Shown: piece by piece, positions 8,027 through 16,972 of the stretch
Numbering within the stretch: position 1 is the first letter of the stretch
How the letters are laid out: each line of letters opens with the position of its first letter
Assembly: GCA_023665245.1 (NCBI GenBank)
Contig: JAMPEH010000002.1
Location: 244,747 to 308,746, forward strand
Source of the DNA: Muribaculaceae bacterium
GTDB lineage: Bacteria > Pseudomonadota > Alphaproteobacteria > Rs-D84
Direction: 5' to 3'
DNA: 64,000 nucleotides
Position numbers and translations under genes: made by a program
The notes under the pieces: model-generated
Told to the model about the DNA's origin: nothing
Database searches by the model: none
What the model saw: only the letters and a program-made list of their open reading frames with translations

Positions 8027-9373
8027 ATGAAAAACGAATTGAAAATATCCACATTAACAATTGTTTGCGTGTTGTGCGCGACGGCGTTTTCGGGTGCGTA
8101 TGGTGCATCGACGGTGCGTACATTGGGTGGTACGGGCACGTATACCAGTGCATCCGCGGCGTCTGCATCAAATACCGGTGTGGCGCGTGCCGGTGCGGTG
8201 CGTGTGACCCCGTCGTCGGGCAAGGCTGTTGCGACGACCAAGTCAACGGCGACAACGTCTGCCACATCTTCTGCAGCGGGACGTGTATCCACGGCGCCAC
8301 GTTTGTCGTTGGGTAAATATTTGGGGACAACAACGGTCAATCGTCCAAATAGTGGCACCAGCAGCAGTGGCACCAGTAATCCTGGCCTGTCTGGTGACAA
8401 GGATTATAGTCAAGATATTGCAGATTTGCAGAAGCAGATTGATGACGCGTCCAAACAATTAGAAACCGCATTGAATGCTGTTGATAAGTTAAAAGAAACT
8501 GTTGAATCAATGGCTATTCAGGGTGTTGCCGATGGTGGATATATTGTTGTGGATAATGATGGTATGGCCTATTTGGATGTAGATGCATTAGGCAAGGATT
8601 CGTCAGCCGAGGTTGTTGATAATACATTGTATATTACGATTGCTGACAGTCAATATCCGATTAAGGTTGATTTGCCAGATCTGTTGTCCAGTGATGACAT
8701 GAACGCCACGTTAGAAAAGAAGTTAGAAGAATATCTGACTGTTGCGGAATTTGAAAAATGGAAAGATACTGTTGAAGTATTGGGAAAAACTGGCGACGAC
8801 TTAAAAGAAGCGTTGGAAAGCAAGGCTGATGTTGCCGACCTGGCGGCCAAGGCGGATAAATTGACAACCGGCAATTATACCGTGGGTAATATCGCAACCG
8901 TGGGTGCCAATGGTCAATATGTTGATGGCGGTGTATCGGTGGATAGTTTTGCCACGGATGATGACTTGAAAGAATTTGCAGAAAAGATTGGCGCAACAGA
9001 AAATGGCCAGGTTGTGAATAAATTTGAAACATTAAAGACCGAAATTAACAACAATATGACTGAAATGTTGAAAAACGATCTGAGCTTTACCGAGATTAAT
9101 GCCAACGGTGATTTGGTTATTAAAGAAGGCAGTATAACCAGTCGTGAACTGGCACCGAATTCTGTCACCAGTGTTGAACTTGCAAATGGCGCGGTCAAAG
9201 AAGAAAATTTAGCCGAAACAATCACCAAACAATTAATTGGTGATGGCTATACAGATGCGGCCGGATATCCGGGCGGGCTGGCGGTAATGCTGGTTGATGA
9301 ATATGGAAATAAGATTTGGACGCCGTTGGAATTTGCCGACGCCACCCCAGACCCAGATACAGGAGGTAATTAA
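8027..9373 (+). CDS. Exported coiled-coil fibre-like protein 1
   Basis: 448-residue exported protein, first of six in a row. A signal peptide of about 26 residues is followed by an Ala/Ser/Thr/Gly low-complexity region (27-120) and a strong coiled coil (about 128-165, IADLQKQIDDASKQLETAL). Further helical segments and a stretch SRELAPNSVTSVELANGAV, a pattern common in phage tail-fibre and adhesin stalks, follow. The C-terminus has the YGNKIWTPLEFAD segment comparable to the Trp-containing ends of the neighbouring paralogues. Function unknown; an extended surface fibre is inferred. Confidence 0.8.
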   Translation: MKNELKISTLTIVCVLCATAFSGAYGASTVRTLGGTGTYTSASAASASNTGVARAGAVRVTPSSGKAVATTKSTATTSATSSAAGRVSTAPRLSLGKYLGTTTVNRPNSGTSSSGTSNPGLSGDKDYSQDIADLQKQIDDASKQLETALNAVDKLKETVESMAIQGVADGGYIVVDNDGMAYLDVDALGKDSSAEVVDNTLYITIADSQYPIKVDLPDLLSSDDMNATLEKKLEEYLTVAEFEKWKDTVEVLGKTGDDLKEALESKADVADLAAKADKLTTGNYTVGNIATVGANGQYVDGGVSVDSFATDDDLKEFAEKIGATENGQVVNKFETLKTEINNNMTEMLKNDLSFTEINANGDLVIKEGSITSRELAPNSVTSVELANGAVKEENLAETITKQLIGDGYTDAAGYPGGLAVMLVDEYGNKIWTPLEFADATPDPDTGGN

Positions 9374-9452
9374 TCAATAACCACGATAAAAATCTCTTGT
9401 ATAAAAACGAAATTTAACAAACAAAACAAACAAACGAAAGAAAGGAAAGAAA

Positions 9453-10541
9453 ATGTCAAAAAACAAAATCGTATTTGCAGGTGTTATGGGTGCAATCCTG
9501 ATGTCTGCGGGTGCAAACGCTGCAACGACATCTGTTGCGACCAAGGGATACGTTGACCAGCAGGTCAAGGGTGTTCAAACAACTGTCTCGCAATTGGGTG
9601 ATACATATGCCACAATTGAAAGTGTAACCGGTGCAATTAATGATTTGAATTTGTCAGAAACATATGAAGCATTGACAAATAAAGTAAATGCGATTTCAAA
9701 TACAATGTCTGCCGAAGAAAAGGCAACAAAATACCCAACTGTTGGTGCGGTTTTGGATGCGATGCCATCATTGACCGATGCTGATAAAGAGGCTATTAAA
9801 GACCTGACTGGTGAAAATGGTTTGATTACACGTGTTGAAACAATTGAAAGCACGATTAAAGACTTAACTGGTGATGGTGAAAATTCTGTGGCCCAACAAA
9901 TCGCAGATGCGTTGGATCCATATTCAACAACGGCAGAATCGAATGCTGCATATCAGGTGCAATCAACCGCTGCGTATTCGGTTGGTAATGCTGATGGTGA
10001 ATGGGAGCCTTTGTCTTCTGCACAGGTTGCGGCCTTGGATTCTGGTATCACCAAAGAAATTGTCGCAAATACGGCTGGTGCGATTACAAACTTGCAATCC
10101 GCGATTGTCGGCTTAAACGGCACTGATGGCACCGATGGTACAATTGCTGAAATTGAAAACACTATCAAAGAATTGCAGTCTGCGATTGATGGCCTGAACG
10201 GCGCAGATGGTGTTGATGGTACAATCACAACAATTGAAAAAACAATTGCAGATTTGCAAAAGGCAATTGATGGCTTGAATGGTAAAGATGGTGTTGATGG
10301 TACAATCACAACAATTGAAAAAACAATTACCGAATTGCAAGAAGCAATTAACGACGAAACCAATGGTTTGGCTGCAAAAGTTGAAAATTTGACAGAACAA
10401 ATTGCTGATAAAATTAGCAACCCACCAACCGAATGTGTTTCTGAAAGTGGCGCATGTGTTCTGATGATAAATGAAGGATCCGTTTCTTGGGTTCAGGTCA
10501 CAAAACCGTTGGAATATACGGGCGCGTCAGCAGGTGAATAA
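9453..10541 (+). CDS. Exported fibre-like protein 2 with 36-residue repeats
   Basis: 362-residue exported protein. A signal peptide ends near AGANA (residue 24), followed by the family motif ATKGYVDQQV, similar to the 'TKxYVD' segments of tail fibres. Residues about 212-315 hold three near-repeats of about 36 residues, each with GLNG-DG-DGTI and an IxxLQxAI coiled-coil heptad block. The C-terminal module has a Cys pair (TECVSESGACV) followed by SVSWVQV. It follows gene 8027 by 79 bases with AAGAAAGGAAAG upstream and may be co-transcribed; a strong hairpin ends the unit. Confidence 0.82.
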   Translation: MSKNKIVFAGVMGAILMSAGANAATTSVATKGYVDQQVKGVQTTVSQLGDTYATIESVTGAINDLNLSETYEALTNKVNAISNTMSAEEKATKYPTVGAVLDAMPSLTDADKEAIKDLTGENGLITRVETIESTIKDLTGDGENSVAQQIADALDPYSTTAESNAAYQVQSTAAYSVGNADGEWEPLSSAQVAALDSGITKEIVANTAGAITNLQSAIVGLNGTDGTDGTIAEIENTIKELQSAIDGLNGADGVDGTITTIEKTIADLQKAIDGLNGKDGVDGTITTIEKTITELQEAINDETNGLAAKVENLTEQIADKISNPPTECVSESGACVLMINEGSVSWVQVTKPLEYTGASAGE

Positions 10542-10551
10542 ATATTAAAAA

Positions 10552-10597
10552 ATCTGTTCCTGTTATTAGGAAAAAACAGGAACAGAAAATTTTTTTC
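10552..10597 (+). terminator. Terminator after fibre-like gene 2
   Basis: CTGTTCCTGT pairs with ACAGGAACAG across a 12-base loop, followed by AAAA and a T7 run. Confidence 0.85.
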
Positions 10598-10618
10598 GGG
10601 GTAAATGAAATTATGCCA

Positions 10619-10648
10619 TTGACCCCGATTCGCAAAATATGATAAAAT
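10619..10648 (+). promoter_or_regulatory. Promoter of fibre-like gene 10677
   Basis: TTGACC at 10619-10624, an 18-bp spacer and TAAAAT at 10643-10648, followed by GCA. Spacer and -10 flank match the promoter at 7977-8005 (CCGATTCGCA, ATG-TAAAATGCA). Confidence 0.7.
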
Positions 10649-10676
10649 GCATCATACAAACAAAGGAAGGAAATAA

Positions 10677-11588
10677 ATGAACAAATTAACCGCAGGAATA
10701 TTTGCCGGTATCTTGACAATCGTCGGTGTAAATGCCGCAGATGCCGCAATCACATCCAAGGCGTATGTTGATGGTTTGATTGAAGGGGTTGAGGCAAATG
10801 TCGCAACAAACACAACCGATATCACAAATTTGACCAAAACTGTTGCTGGTAATAAAACCGCTGCAGAAGATTCTATCAAAGAATTGAAAGAAACTGTTGA
10901 TGGTTTGGCGGGTGATGGTACTGGCTCTGTTGCTGAACAAATCGCAGGCGCGTTGGGCGAAATTCCAGAAGGTTCAACTGTATCTGTTGAATTAGGTAAA
11001 AAGCAGGATAAATCAACCGCGGATTATATGATGGGTACTGCGGCCGGTGACTGGAAAGCGTTGACAGATGTTGAAAAGGGTGCGTTGCAGTCTGGTATCA
11101 CAGCGACAGGTGTGGCCCAAATCATGACAAATAAAAATGATATTGCAACAAATGCGGCTGCGATAGAAGCGAACGCGGATGCTATTTCTGCAATGGATAC
11201 GGCGTATAAAGCGGCAGATGCGGCGATTGATACAAAAATCGGTACCTTGCCAGAAGGTACAACATCTGTTGTTCAAATGATTACAAATGTTCAAAGCAAT
11301 GCTGCTGACAGTGTTGATGAAAAGTTGGATAAATATTCAACAACTGAACAGATGAATACGGCTTTGGATGGTAAACAGGATACACTGGGTGCAACAAATG
11401 TGGCCACAGCGGGTACTGGTAATGCTGTTGTTAGTGTTTCTGCTGCGGATGGCAAGGTGACAGCGACTTTGGGTACAGTTATGCCTGCGGTTCCGGCTGA
11501 TCAGACACTGACAGATGGTACGTTGGTTTTGACGGCAAAAATTGTTGATGGTACTACAACGTATGGTTGGGAATCGATTGAACGTTAA
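10677..11588 (+). CDS. Exported fibre-like protein 3
   Basis: 303-residue exported protein of the same family. A signal peptide of about 22 residues (GVNAADA) is followed by ITSKAYVDGLIEGV, a heptad-rich region (NTTDITNLTKTVAGNK) and SVAEQIAGAL, also seen in gene 2. The C-terminal globular segment (about 235-303) lacks the Cys pair and ends TTYGWESIER, keeping the terminal Trp. The ribosome binding site is AAGGAAGG. It has its own promoter; it could be a surface stalk or tail-like structural subunit. Confidence 0.8.
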   Translation: MNKLTAGIFAGILTIVGVNAADAAITSKAYVDGLIEGVEANVATNTTDITNLTKTVAGNKTAAEDSIKELKETVDGLAGDGTGSVAEQIAGALGEIPEGSTVSVELGKKQDKSTADYMMGTAAGDWKALTDVEKGALQSGITATGVAQIMTNKNDIATNAAAIEANADAISAMDTAYKAADAAIDTKIGTLPEGTTSVVQMITNVQSNAADSVDEKLDKYSTTEQMNTALDGKQDTLGATNVATAGTGNAVVSVSAADGKVTATLGTVMPAVPADQTLTDGTLVLTAKIVDGTTTYGWESIER

Positions 11589-11605
11589 TAAATCGTTCTG
11601 ATATG

Positions 11606-11642
11606 AATTGTTGTGTTTTGGGGTAATACCCAAAACACAACG
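11606..11642 (+). terminator. Long hairpin after fibre-like gene 3
   Basis: GTTGTGTTTTGGG and CCCAAAACACAAC form a 13-bp stem with a GTAATA loop. No T-run follows, so it may be an mRNA 3' stabiliser rather than a terminator. Confidence 0.55.
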
Positions 11643-11679
11643 GGGATAAAAAAGCAAAAAGGAATGGAACTTTATCATT

Positions 11680-11790
11680 TTTGTCATTGCGAGCCCGTCA
11701 GGGCGTGGCAATCTAGTAATAAAAATTATTTGATTGCTTCGCGCACGTCATGCCGGTGCAGACCGGCATCCAGTGCTCCGCAGGCATAAT
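11680..11790. repeat. Dispersed palindromic repeat copies
   Basis: Contains TGTCATTGCGAGCC-GTCAGGGCGT, which recurs in reverse at about 51355-51387 with about 2 changes, and ATCCAGTGCTCCGCAGG (11768-11784), exact at 52351-52367. The unit CATGCCGGTGCAGACCGGCAT is palindromic. Such CATTGCGAG and CCAGTGC repeats are scattered in intergenic DNA here. Confidence 0.65.
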
Positions 11791-11831
11791 GATTAAGTTC
11801 TGAAAAAAAGCAAAAAAGTGGGAAAGAGAAA

Positions 11832-13088
11832 ATGCATAAATTAACAGCAGGTATATTTGCCGGAATTTTAACAGTGGTTGCCGTAAATGCGGCACGTGCA
11901 GATATCGCAACAACAACCTATGTTCAGGGTGGTGTTAAGGCTGCAACAGATTACACGGATAAACAGGTTGGTGACCTGGGCGCGTTGACAACAAGTGCAA
12001 ATGGTAACACTGTTGCCGCAATTAATGAGGTAAAAGGCAATGCAGATAAGGCATTAACAGATGCAAAAGCCTATACAGATACATTGGCAAATGGTGCGGT
12101 AAAGGCAAATACAGATGCTATTGCAGTATTAAATGGTAGTGGTGAAGGTTCTGTTGCAAAACAGATTTCGGAGGCGGTAACTGCTATGGGTGGTGATATG
12201 ACCGAAATGCAAGATGCAATTGAAGCTTTCAAAACTTCAACATTAGAATCAATTACCGAATTACAAAACAAGGATACAAAGATCGAAGGTAAAATTGGTA
12301 CAGTTGAGGCTGGTAAAACAGTTGTTCAAATGATTACAGAGGTCAAGACTGCCGCAACAGATGGTGTCGATACAAAATTGGCAGATTATGCAAAAACTGC
12401 TGATATGACTGCCGAATTGAATAAAAAGGCTGACAAAACTGCGTTGGCGACAACAGACGGTAATGTGGCCAAAAATACGTCTGCAATTACAACATTAAAC
12501 GCTGCAGATACAGTAGAAGGCTCGGTCGATTATAAAATCAAGGCAGCTGTTAGCACAATTAACACAACAACATCTGGTTTGGATTCGCGTATTGATACTT
12601 TGGAAACTGATAACGGGACAAATAAATCAGATATTGCCACATTAAAATCAGGTAAGCAAAATATGTCTGATTCTACGGTGACTGCAACGACTGTTAATTA
12701 TATTACCAAGGATAATAAAGTCGGTGCGAATTTGGCCGCATTGGATGCCCAGTTAAAAACAGCAACTGATTCTGCAACAAAGGCAAATAGTGACCTGAGT
12801 GCATTCAAAACAGCCCAAGCTGCGACAGATAAAACACAAAGTGATGCGATTTCTGCATTGGAAGCCAAGGTTGGTGAAAACAATGTTACCGAAGAATTGG
12901 AAGGCAAAATGGATTTGGCACCAGCAGCAGCGAACAAATTGCTGACAACTAATGCTGCGGGGCAGGTTATTGCCGCAACTGCAACTGGTACATGTACGCC
13001 GGGTAATGGTGTTTCATGTATGATGATCAGTGACGGTAATGGCGGATTCCGTATGGAAAGAATTATTGATACATACTCAGCAAATTAA
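11832..13088 (+). CDS. Exported fibre-like protein 4
   Basis: 418-residue exported protein. The first 15 residues (MHKLTAGIFAGILTV) are almost those of gene 3, showing duplication of the signal region. After cleavage near ARA comes IATTTYVQGGVKAATDYTDKQV, then long helical and Ala/Thr/Lys-rich heptads with many ITxLN and TxVxxxI blocks typical of trimeric coiled coils. The C-terminal module has CTPGNGVSCMMISDGNGGF, the paired-Cys cap of the family. Upstream sequence is repeat-derived and no convincing promoter was seen. Confidence 0.82.
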   Translation: MHKLTAGIFAGILTVVAVNAARADIATTTYVQGGVKAATDYTDKQVGDLGALTTSANGNTVAAINEVKGNADKALTDAKAYTDTLANGAVKANTDAIAVLNGSGEGSVAKQISEAVTAMGGDMTEMQDAIEAFKTSTLESITELQNKDTKIEGKIGTVEAGKTVVQMITEVKTAATDGVDTKLADYAKTADMTAELNKKADKTALATTDGNVAKNTSAITTLNAADTVEGSVDYKIKAAVSTINTTTSGLDSRIDTLETDNGTNKSDIATLKSGKQNMSDSTVTATTVNYITKDNKVGANLAALDAQLKTATDSATKANSDLSAFKTAQAATDKTQSDAISALEAKVGENNVTEELEGKMDLAPAAANKLLTTNAAGQVIAATATGTCTPGNGVSCMMISDGNGGFRMERIIDTYSAN

Positions 13089-13095
13089 TAAATAA

Positions 13096-13126
13096 ACGTA
13101 TGGTGTGGTGCATCCACACCATACAA
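13096..13126 (+). terminator. Hairpin after fibre-like gene 4
   Basis: GTATGGTGTGG and CCACACCATAC form an 11-bp stem with a TGCAT loop, without a clear T-run. TATAAT at 13134-13139 just downstream may serve the next gene. Confidence 0.55.
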
Positions 13127-13176
13127 TCAGGGTATAATAGTTAAGTATAAAAAATCGTATTTTAAGGACACAAACG

Positions 13177-14661
13177 ATGAAAGTTTCATATAAGGTTTTA
13201 TTTGCAGCAGTTTTATCAATTGCGGGTACAAATGCATTCGCAGCCGATGCGGTGACAGGTTTGGCAACAACAAATTATGTTAAAGGCGCAATGGATAATG
13301 CAGTAACAACCGCTGGTACCAATGCGGATACCAAGGTTAATGCATTAAAGACGTCTTTGACAGATGGTACAGTCACTGTTGCCAAGGCAACAAGTGCAAC
13401 TAATGCAACCAAGGCGACACAGGATGCATCAGGTAATGTAATTACCACAACATATGCCAAAAAATCAGATATGGACACTGCATTGGCGGCAAAACAGACA
13501 AACGCGAATATGGTAAAGGCAGCAGAAGTTACAGAAGCAAGCCAGAAAAGTGACACAACATACCCATCTATGGCCGCCGCCGCCGCGATTGCACAGAATA
13601 TTGTTTCAACTGAAATCGCAGGTAAGGTAACAGGGCTGGAAAGTCAAGTTGCGGGTTTAGAGTCGGATATTGATGATTTAGCAACGGATGTTGCTGGAAT
13701 AAATACCACAATTGACCAAATGGATTTGGCTGCACAAACAGGCAGTGGTGTTATAAAAACAGTTTCTCAGGCTAATGGTAAGGTTGCGGTAACACGTGGC
13801 TTGGTCACAACCGCAGAAATTACAGATAAAAATGTTACCAAGGCAAAGTTAGAAGATTCTGTCCAGGCATCATTGGGCAAGGCTGATAGTGCATTGCAAA
13901 AGGGGACGGGTAGCTTGACCAGTGGTCATGTATTAAAAGCAGATGCCAATGGTAATGTTGTTGATGGTGGTGCATTGGGAACAATGGCAACAGAAACCGC
14001 AGCAAACTATTATCAGAAAAACGTTATCGGTGATGGGTATACCACAACCGCAACGGTAAAGGCTGATATTGCAGCTGCAAAAACTGCGGCGACAAATGCG
14101 GCAAGTGCAGCGACAACGGCAGAAACAAACGCCAAGGCGTATGCAGACGGGTTGGCCAAGAATTATGCGACCGCTGCCCAGGGTACAAAGGCGGATTCAG
14201 CAGTGCAGACAGTCTCTGGTTCAAATGGTGTATCTGCAACAAAAACTGGTACAACAGTCACTGTGACGGGGACTGTTGCGACGGCGACTGCGGTCGGTGT
14301 TGTTAAACCGGGTGCTGATTTGACAGTTGGCACAGATGGGGCATTATCTGTCAGCAAATCAACAACTGTTGCAGACAAGGATACAAAACCTGTGACATCT
14401 GGTGCTGTGTATACCGCGGTTGAGAGTGCTAAAACTGCGAGTACTACTGCTGTAACCACATTACAGACAAATTTAACAAATGGTACAGTCACAGTTGCAA
14501 AGGCAACAAATGCTACAAACGCAACTAATGCAACTAATGCTACGAATGCGACAAATGCTGCAACTGTTAATGGTAATTGTCCGACAGGTTCTACGGATTG
14601 TGCATACGTTAATATCGGTGGCACAAAGCAGTGGTTGGCAGTTGTTAATGAATATAAATAA
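13177..14661 (+). CDS. Exported fibre-like protein 5
   Basis: 494-residue exported protein. A signal peptide of about 22 residues is followed by VTGLATTNYVKGAMDNAV. Residues 45-90 are nearly identical in DNA to the next gene. The middle has Ala/Thr/Lys-rich stalk sequence with ALQKGTGSLTSGHVLKAD and TATAVGVVKPG, which recall tail-fibre repeats. Near the C-terminus five consecutive Ala-Thr-Asn units (14505-14560) are coded by 9-bp microrepeats, followed by CPTGSTDC and KQWLAVVNE. Function unknown; fibre or adhesin stalk inferred. Confidence 0.82.
   Translation: MKVSYKVLFAAVLSIAGTNAFAADAVTGLATTNYVKGAMDNAVTTAGTNADTKVNALKTSLTDGTVTVAKATSATNATKATQDASGNVITTTYAKKSDMDTALAAKQTNANMVKAAEVTEASQKSDTTYPSMAAAAAIAQNIVSTEIAGKVTGLESQVAGLESDIDDLATDVAGINTTIDQMDLAAQTGSGVIKTVSQANGKVAVTRGLVTTAEITDKNVTKAKLEDSVQASLGKADSALQKGTGSLTSGHVLKADANGNVVDGGALGTMATETAANYYQKNVIGDGYTTTATVKADIAAAKTAATNAASAATTAETNAKAYADGLAKNYATAAQGTKADSAVQTVSGSNGVSATKTGTTVTVTGTVATATAVGVVKPGADLTVGTDGALSVSKSTTVADKDTKPVTSGAVYTAVESAKTASTTAVTTLQTNLTNGTVTVAKATNATNATNATNATNATNAATVNGNCPTGSTDCAYVNIGGTKQWLAVVNEYK
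14505..14562 (+). repeat. 9-bp microrepeat (Ala-Thr-Asn units)
   Basis: Successive GCN-ACN-AAY codons with varied third bases. The same unit occurs at 14990-15026 in the next gene. Copy-number change would be in frame. Confidence 0.8.
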
Positions 14662-14663
14662 TA

Positions 14664-14710
14664 TTCCGTATGGTATGCTTTGATTTTTTTCAAATCATAC
14701 CATTCGGAGA
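14664..14710 (+). terminator. Hairpin after fibre-like gene 5
   Basis: CCGTATGGTATG pairs imperfectly with CATACCATTCGG, with an internal AT-rich part containing T7. TTATAGTATAA further on may be the -10 region for the next gene. Confidence 0.5.
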
Positions 14711-14765
14711 CTTGCGTTAATAATGCAATTTGTGTTATAGTATAAATGATAGAATGTAGAAGAAG

Positions 14766-15971
14766 ATGAAACACTGTAAATATTTCTTTATAGTTTATGC
14801 AATTGCAATGTTATATGGTGTGGATGCAAATGCAGCAGCAGCGGTGACGGGGCTGGCAACACCGAATTATGTTCAGGGTGCAATGGATAAAGCGGTATCA
14901 ACCGCTGGTACCAATGCGGATACCAAGGTTAATGCATTAAAGACGTCTTTGACAAATGGTACAGTCACTGTTGCCAAGGCAACAAGTGCGACTAACGCCA
15001 CTAATGCTACAAATGCAACTAATGCAACCAAGGCGACACAGGATGCATCTGGTAATGTAATTACTACAACATACGCCACAAAATCAGAAATGAATACGGG
15101 GTTGGCGGGTAAGCAGCCAACATTGACAACCGGGGATGCTGGTAATATCAAGGGAACTGGCAGTGTGACAGTCACCAAGGATTCAACAACAGGTGTTATT
15201 ACTGTATCTGGTACGGATACAAAGTACACATTACCGAACGCAAATGGTTCAACATTGGGTGGTGTAAAAACTGGTGGTGATATGACTGCAAGTTCTGGGA
15301 CATTAACTATAGCAGATGGCAAGGTCACCAGTGCAAAAATCGCAGATAAAACCATTGTTAATGCAGACATTTCTGATACGGCTGCGATTGCAGTGTCAAA
15401 AATCAGTGGTGCACAAACAACCGCGAATATGATAGATACAGTTGCAAAGGTAACTGATGCAAACAAGAACAGTACGACCAATTATCCGTCAATGATTGTT
15501 ACACAGGATATTGCAGCAAAGGCTGCCACAGCCGCTACGATGGATATTGCCAGTGATGTTAATACATTGATGGGTGAAGTTACTGAATTAAAAGGCACTG
15601 CCAGCAGTTTGGGTGATTTGGCGTATGAAGATAGCGTATCCACAGCTTTGATTGATAATAATGCTGTGACGTCTGCAAAAATTGCGGATGGTGCCGTTAC
15701 TGCAGATGATTTGGCAACAGATTCGGTGACAACAGTAAAAATTGCAAATTCAAATGTTACTAAGGCGAAGTTGGAATCAGGTGTTCAAACATCATTAGGT
15801 AAAGCGGATACTGCTTTGCAGACAGTTAGTGGTGGCGCCGCTGTCAGTGGCAAGGTTGCAACCGCGGTTGTAAAAAATGGTACGGCTGTTTCTGTGACAA
15901 TGGATTATGTAAAGATTCCTGTTGGCAGTGCGACAGCCCCAACCAGTGTTGCACAAATATGGGTTCAGTAA
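14766..15971 (+). CDS. Exported fibre-like protein 6
   Basis: 401-residue exported protein, last of the six. A signal peptide of about 22 residues (VDANA) is followed by VTGLATPNYVQGAMDKAV. The DNA at about 14899-15075 is almost the same as 13306-13475 in gene 5 apart from a 27-bp insertion of three extra Ala-Thr-Asn units. Later come repeated VTSAKIADGAVTADDLATDSV blocks, split here by variable residues, a motif typical of phage fibre stalks. The C-terminus ends SVAQIWVQ, keeping the family Trp but not the Cys pair. A terminator follows. Confidence 0.82.
   Translation: MKHCKYFFIVYAIAMLYGVDANAAAAVTGLATPNYVQGAMDKAVSTAGTNADTKVNALKTSLTNGTVTVAKATSATNATNATNATNATKATQDASGNVITTTYATKSEMNTGLAGKQPTLTTGDAGNIKGTGSVTVTKDSTTGVITVSGTDTKYTLPNANGSTLGGVKTGGDMTASSGTLTIADGKVTSAKIADKTIVNADISDTAAIAVSKISGAQTTANMIDTVAKVTDANKNSTTNYPSMIVTQDIAAKAATAATMDIASDVNTLMGEVTELKGTASSLGDLAYEDSVSTALIDNNAVTSAKIADGAVTADDLATDSVTTVKIANSNVTKAKLESGVQTSLGKADTALQTVSGGAAVSGKVATAVVKNGTAVSVTMDYVKIPVGSATAPTSVAQIWVQ
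14899..15075 (+). repeat. Recent duplication shared with 13306-13475
   Basis: Near-identical DNA in genes 5 and 6, interrupted by a 27-bp microrepeat expansion. Suggests recent duplication or gene conversion. Confidence 0.85.
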
Positions 15972-15989
15972 AATTATATGAAATAAAGA

Positions 15990-16018
15990 TACCCCCCCAT
16001 TGTTGGGGGATTTTTTTT
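15990..16018 (+). terminator. Terminator after fibre-like gene 6
   Basis: CCCCCCA-TTG-TTGGGGG hairpin followed by a T8 run. Confidence 0.88.
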
Positions 16019-16317
16019 GGTTATTGGTGTTTGTTGTATCATTACACAGATATATATCTGTGGTATTATATTTCTTGGTTTTCCAGGTAATTGGATATTA
16101 TCAAGTCAAAAGGATGCCGCTTTTCATCGGTATGACAGGGGGGCGAAAAATTATGTTAAATTTAACAAGTTATCGTCATCCCGATGTGGGGCGGGGGTGT
16201 TGTGTTCTTATATTATTCTAGTGCTAGGAATTTATAAAGACTATTAAATACCATCAGTTACCGATATAACTTGATGGATGATGTGTGGTGTTAAATAAAA
16301 ATGTTGGTGGCAACTGT
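16019..16317. other. Gene-free stretch with degenerate repeats
   Basis: Holds a decayed CGTCATCCCGATGTGG-type repeat near 16173 and CTAGTGCTAGGAA near 16219, a short sequence with relatives at 56270 and 52603. No gene or RNA is supported. Confidence 0.5.
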
Positions 16318-16890
16318 TTATATCAATGTCATTAATCCAATCCCCAGGCCTGCGCATATAATTGCGCCCAGTACCAGTGGATAGAAATATTTTTTTACGA
16401 TTGCGTTTGCACGTGTCTGAAATTTCCACAGTAATGCCGCCACAATTGCAAATCGTGCCGTGCGGAATATCGCGGTTATGCCCAGAAACAACAGTACGGG
16501 ATATCCCATGAATCCTGCACAGATGGCCATTATTTTATATGGAATTGGTGTCACGGCGGTTAAAAATAATATTAATATTCCATGTTTGATAAACATGTTT
16601 TGTGCCATTTCAAATTGACTCATGCTGGAAACGTTGGTTATCAACCACATGCCGATAGAATCAAACAACCATAATCCAATCATATATGCAATCGCACCAC
16701 CAACGATTGACCCACACGCCGCTGCAATAGTTATTGGTACGGCACGCCGGCGGTTGGCAATTATTGGTGGTGTCATAAATACTTCGGGTGGGATAAACAA
16801 GAATATCGATTCGCACAGTGTTAATATGAATACGACCCATGAATATGCGGGGTGTTCTGACTTTTGTAAGATAAATTCTGCAAATTTCAT
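16318..16890 (-). CDS. YqaA/DedA-type membrane protein
   Basis: 190-residue polytopic inner-membrane protein of the VTT/DedA superfamily, whose members include lipid (undecaprenyl-phosphate or phospholipid) flippases. Four to five hydrophobic segments are visible (about 18-38, 52-75, 105-122, 130-150, 170-188). The family features are ESIFLFIPPEV near the N-terminus, AACGSIVGGAIAYMIG (glycine-rich re-entrant region) and FLTAVTPIPYKIMAICAGF, matching the F-x-x-R/T-x-x-P-x-x block. Among DedA subtypes it resembles YqaA. It stands alone on the reverse strand. Confidence 0.85.
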   Translation of the reverse strand: MKFAEFILQKSEHPAYSWVVFILTLCESIFLFIPPEVFMTPPIIANRRRAVPITIAAACGSIVGGAIAYMIGLWLFDSIGMWLITNVSSMSQFEMAQNMFIKHGILILFLTAVTPIPYKIMAICAGFMGYPVLLFLGITAIFRTARFAIVAALLWKFQTRANAIVKKYFYPLVLGAIICAGLGIGLMTLI

Positions 16891-16972
16891 ATTTTGTCTT
16901 TTTTATATATAGGTAAAAATTTTTCTTGATTGTACGCATTTTTCAGGTACCGTTCAATATGTAAATGCATTT

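Noticed and set aside
14163..14774. Long reverse-strand open frame of about 203 codons opposite fibre-like genes
   Set aside because: It is the antisense shadow of codon-biased Ala/Thr repeats; no ribosome binding site or family resemblance.
14505..15030. Ala-Thr-Asn microrepeats as a CRISPR array
   Set aside because: Units are 9 bp, in frame and without spacers, inside coding sequence; no cas genes nearby.
8027..15971. Prophage tail module
   Set aside because: Tail-fibre-like text is present, but every protein has a Sec signal peptide and own start signals, and no capsid, terminase, baseplate or lysis gene is seen.
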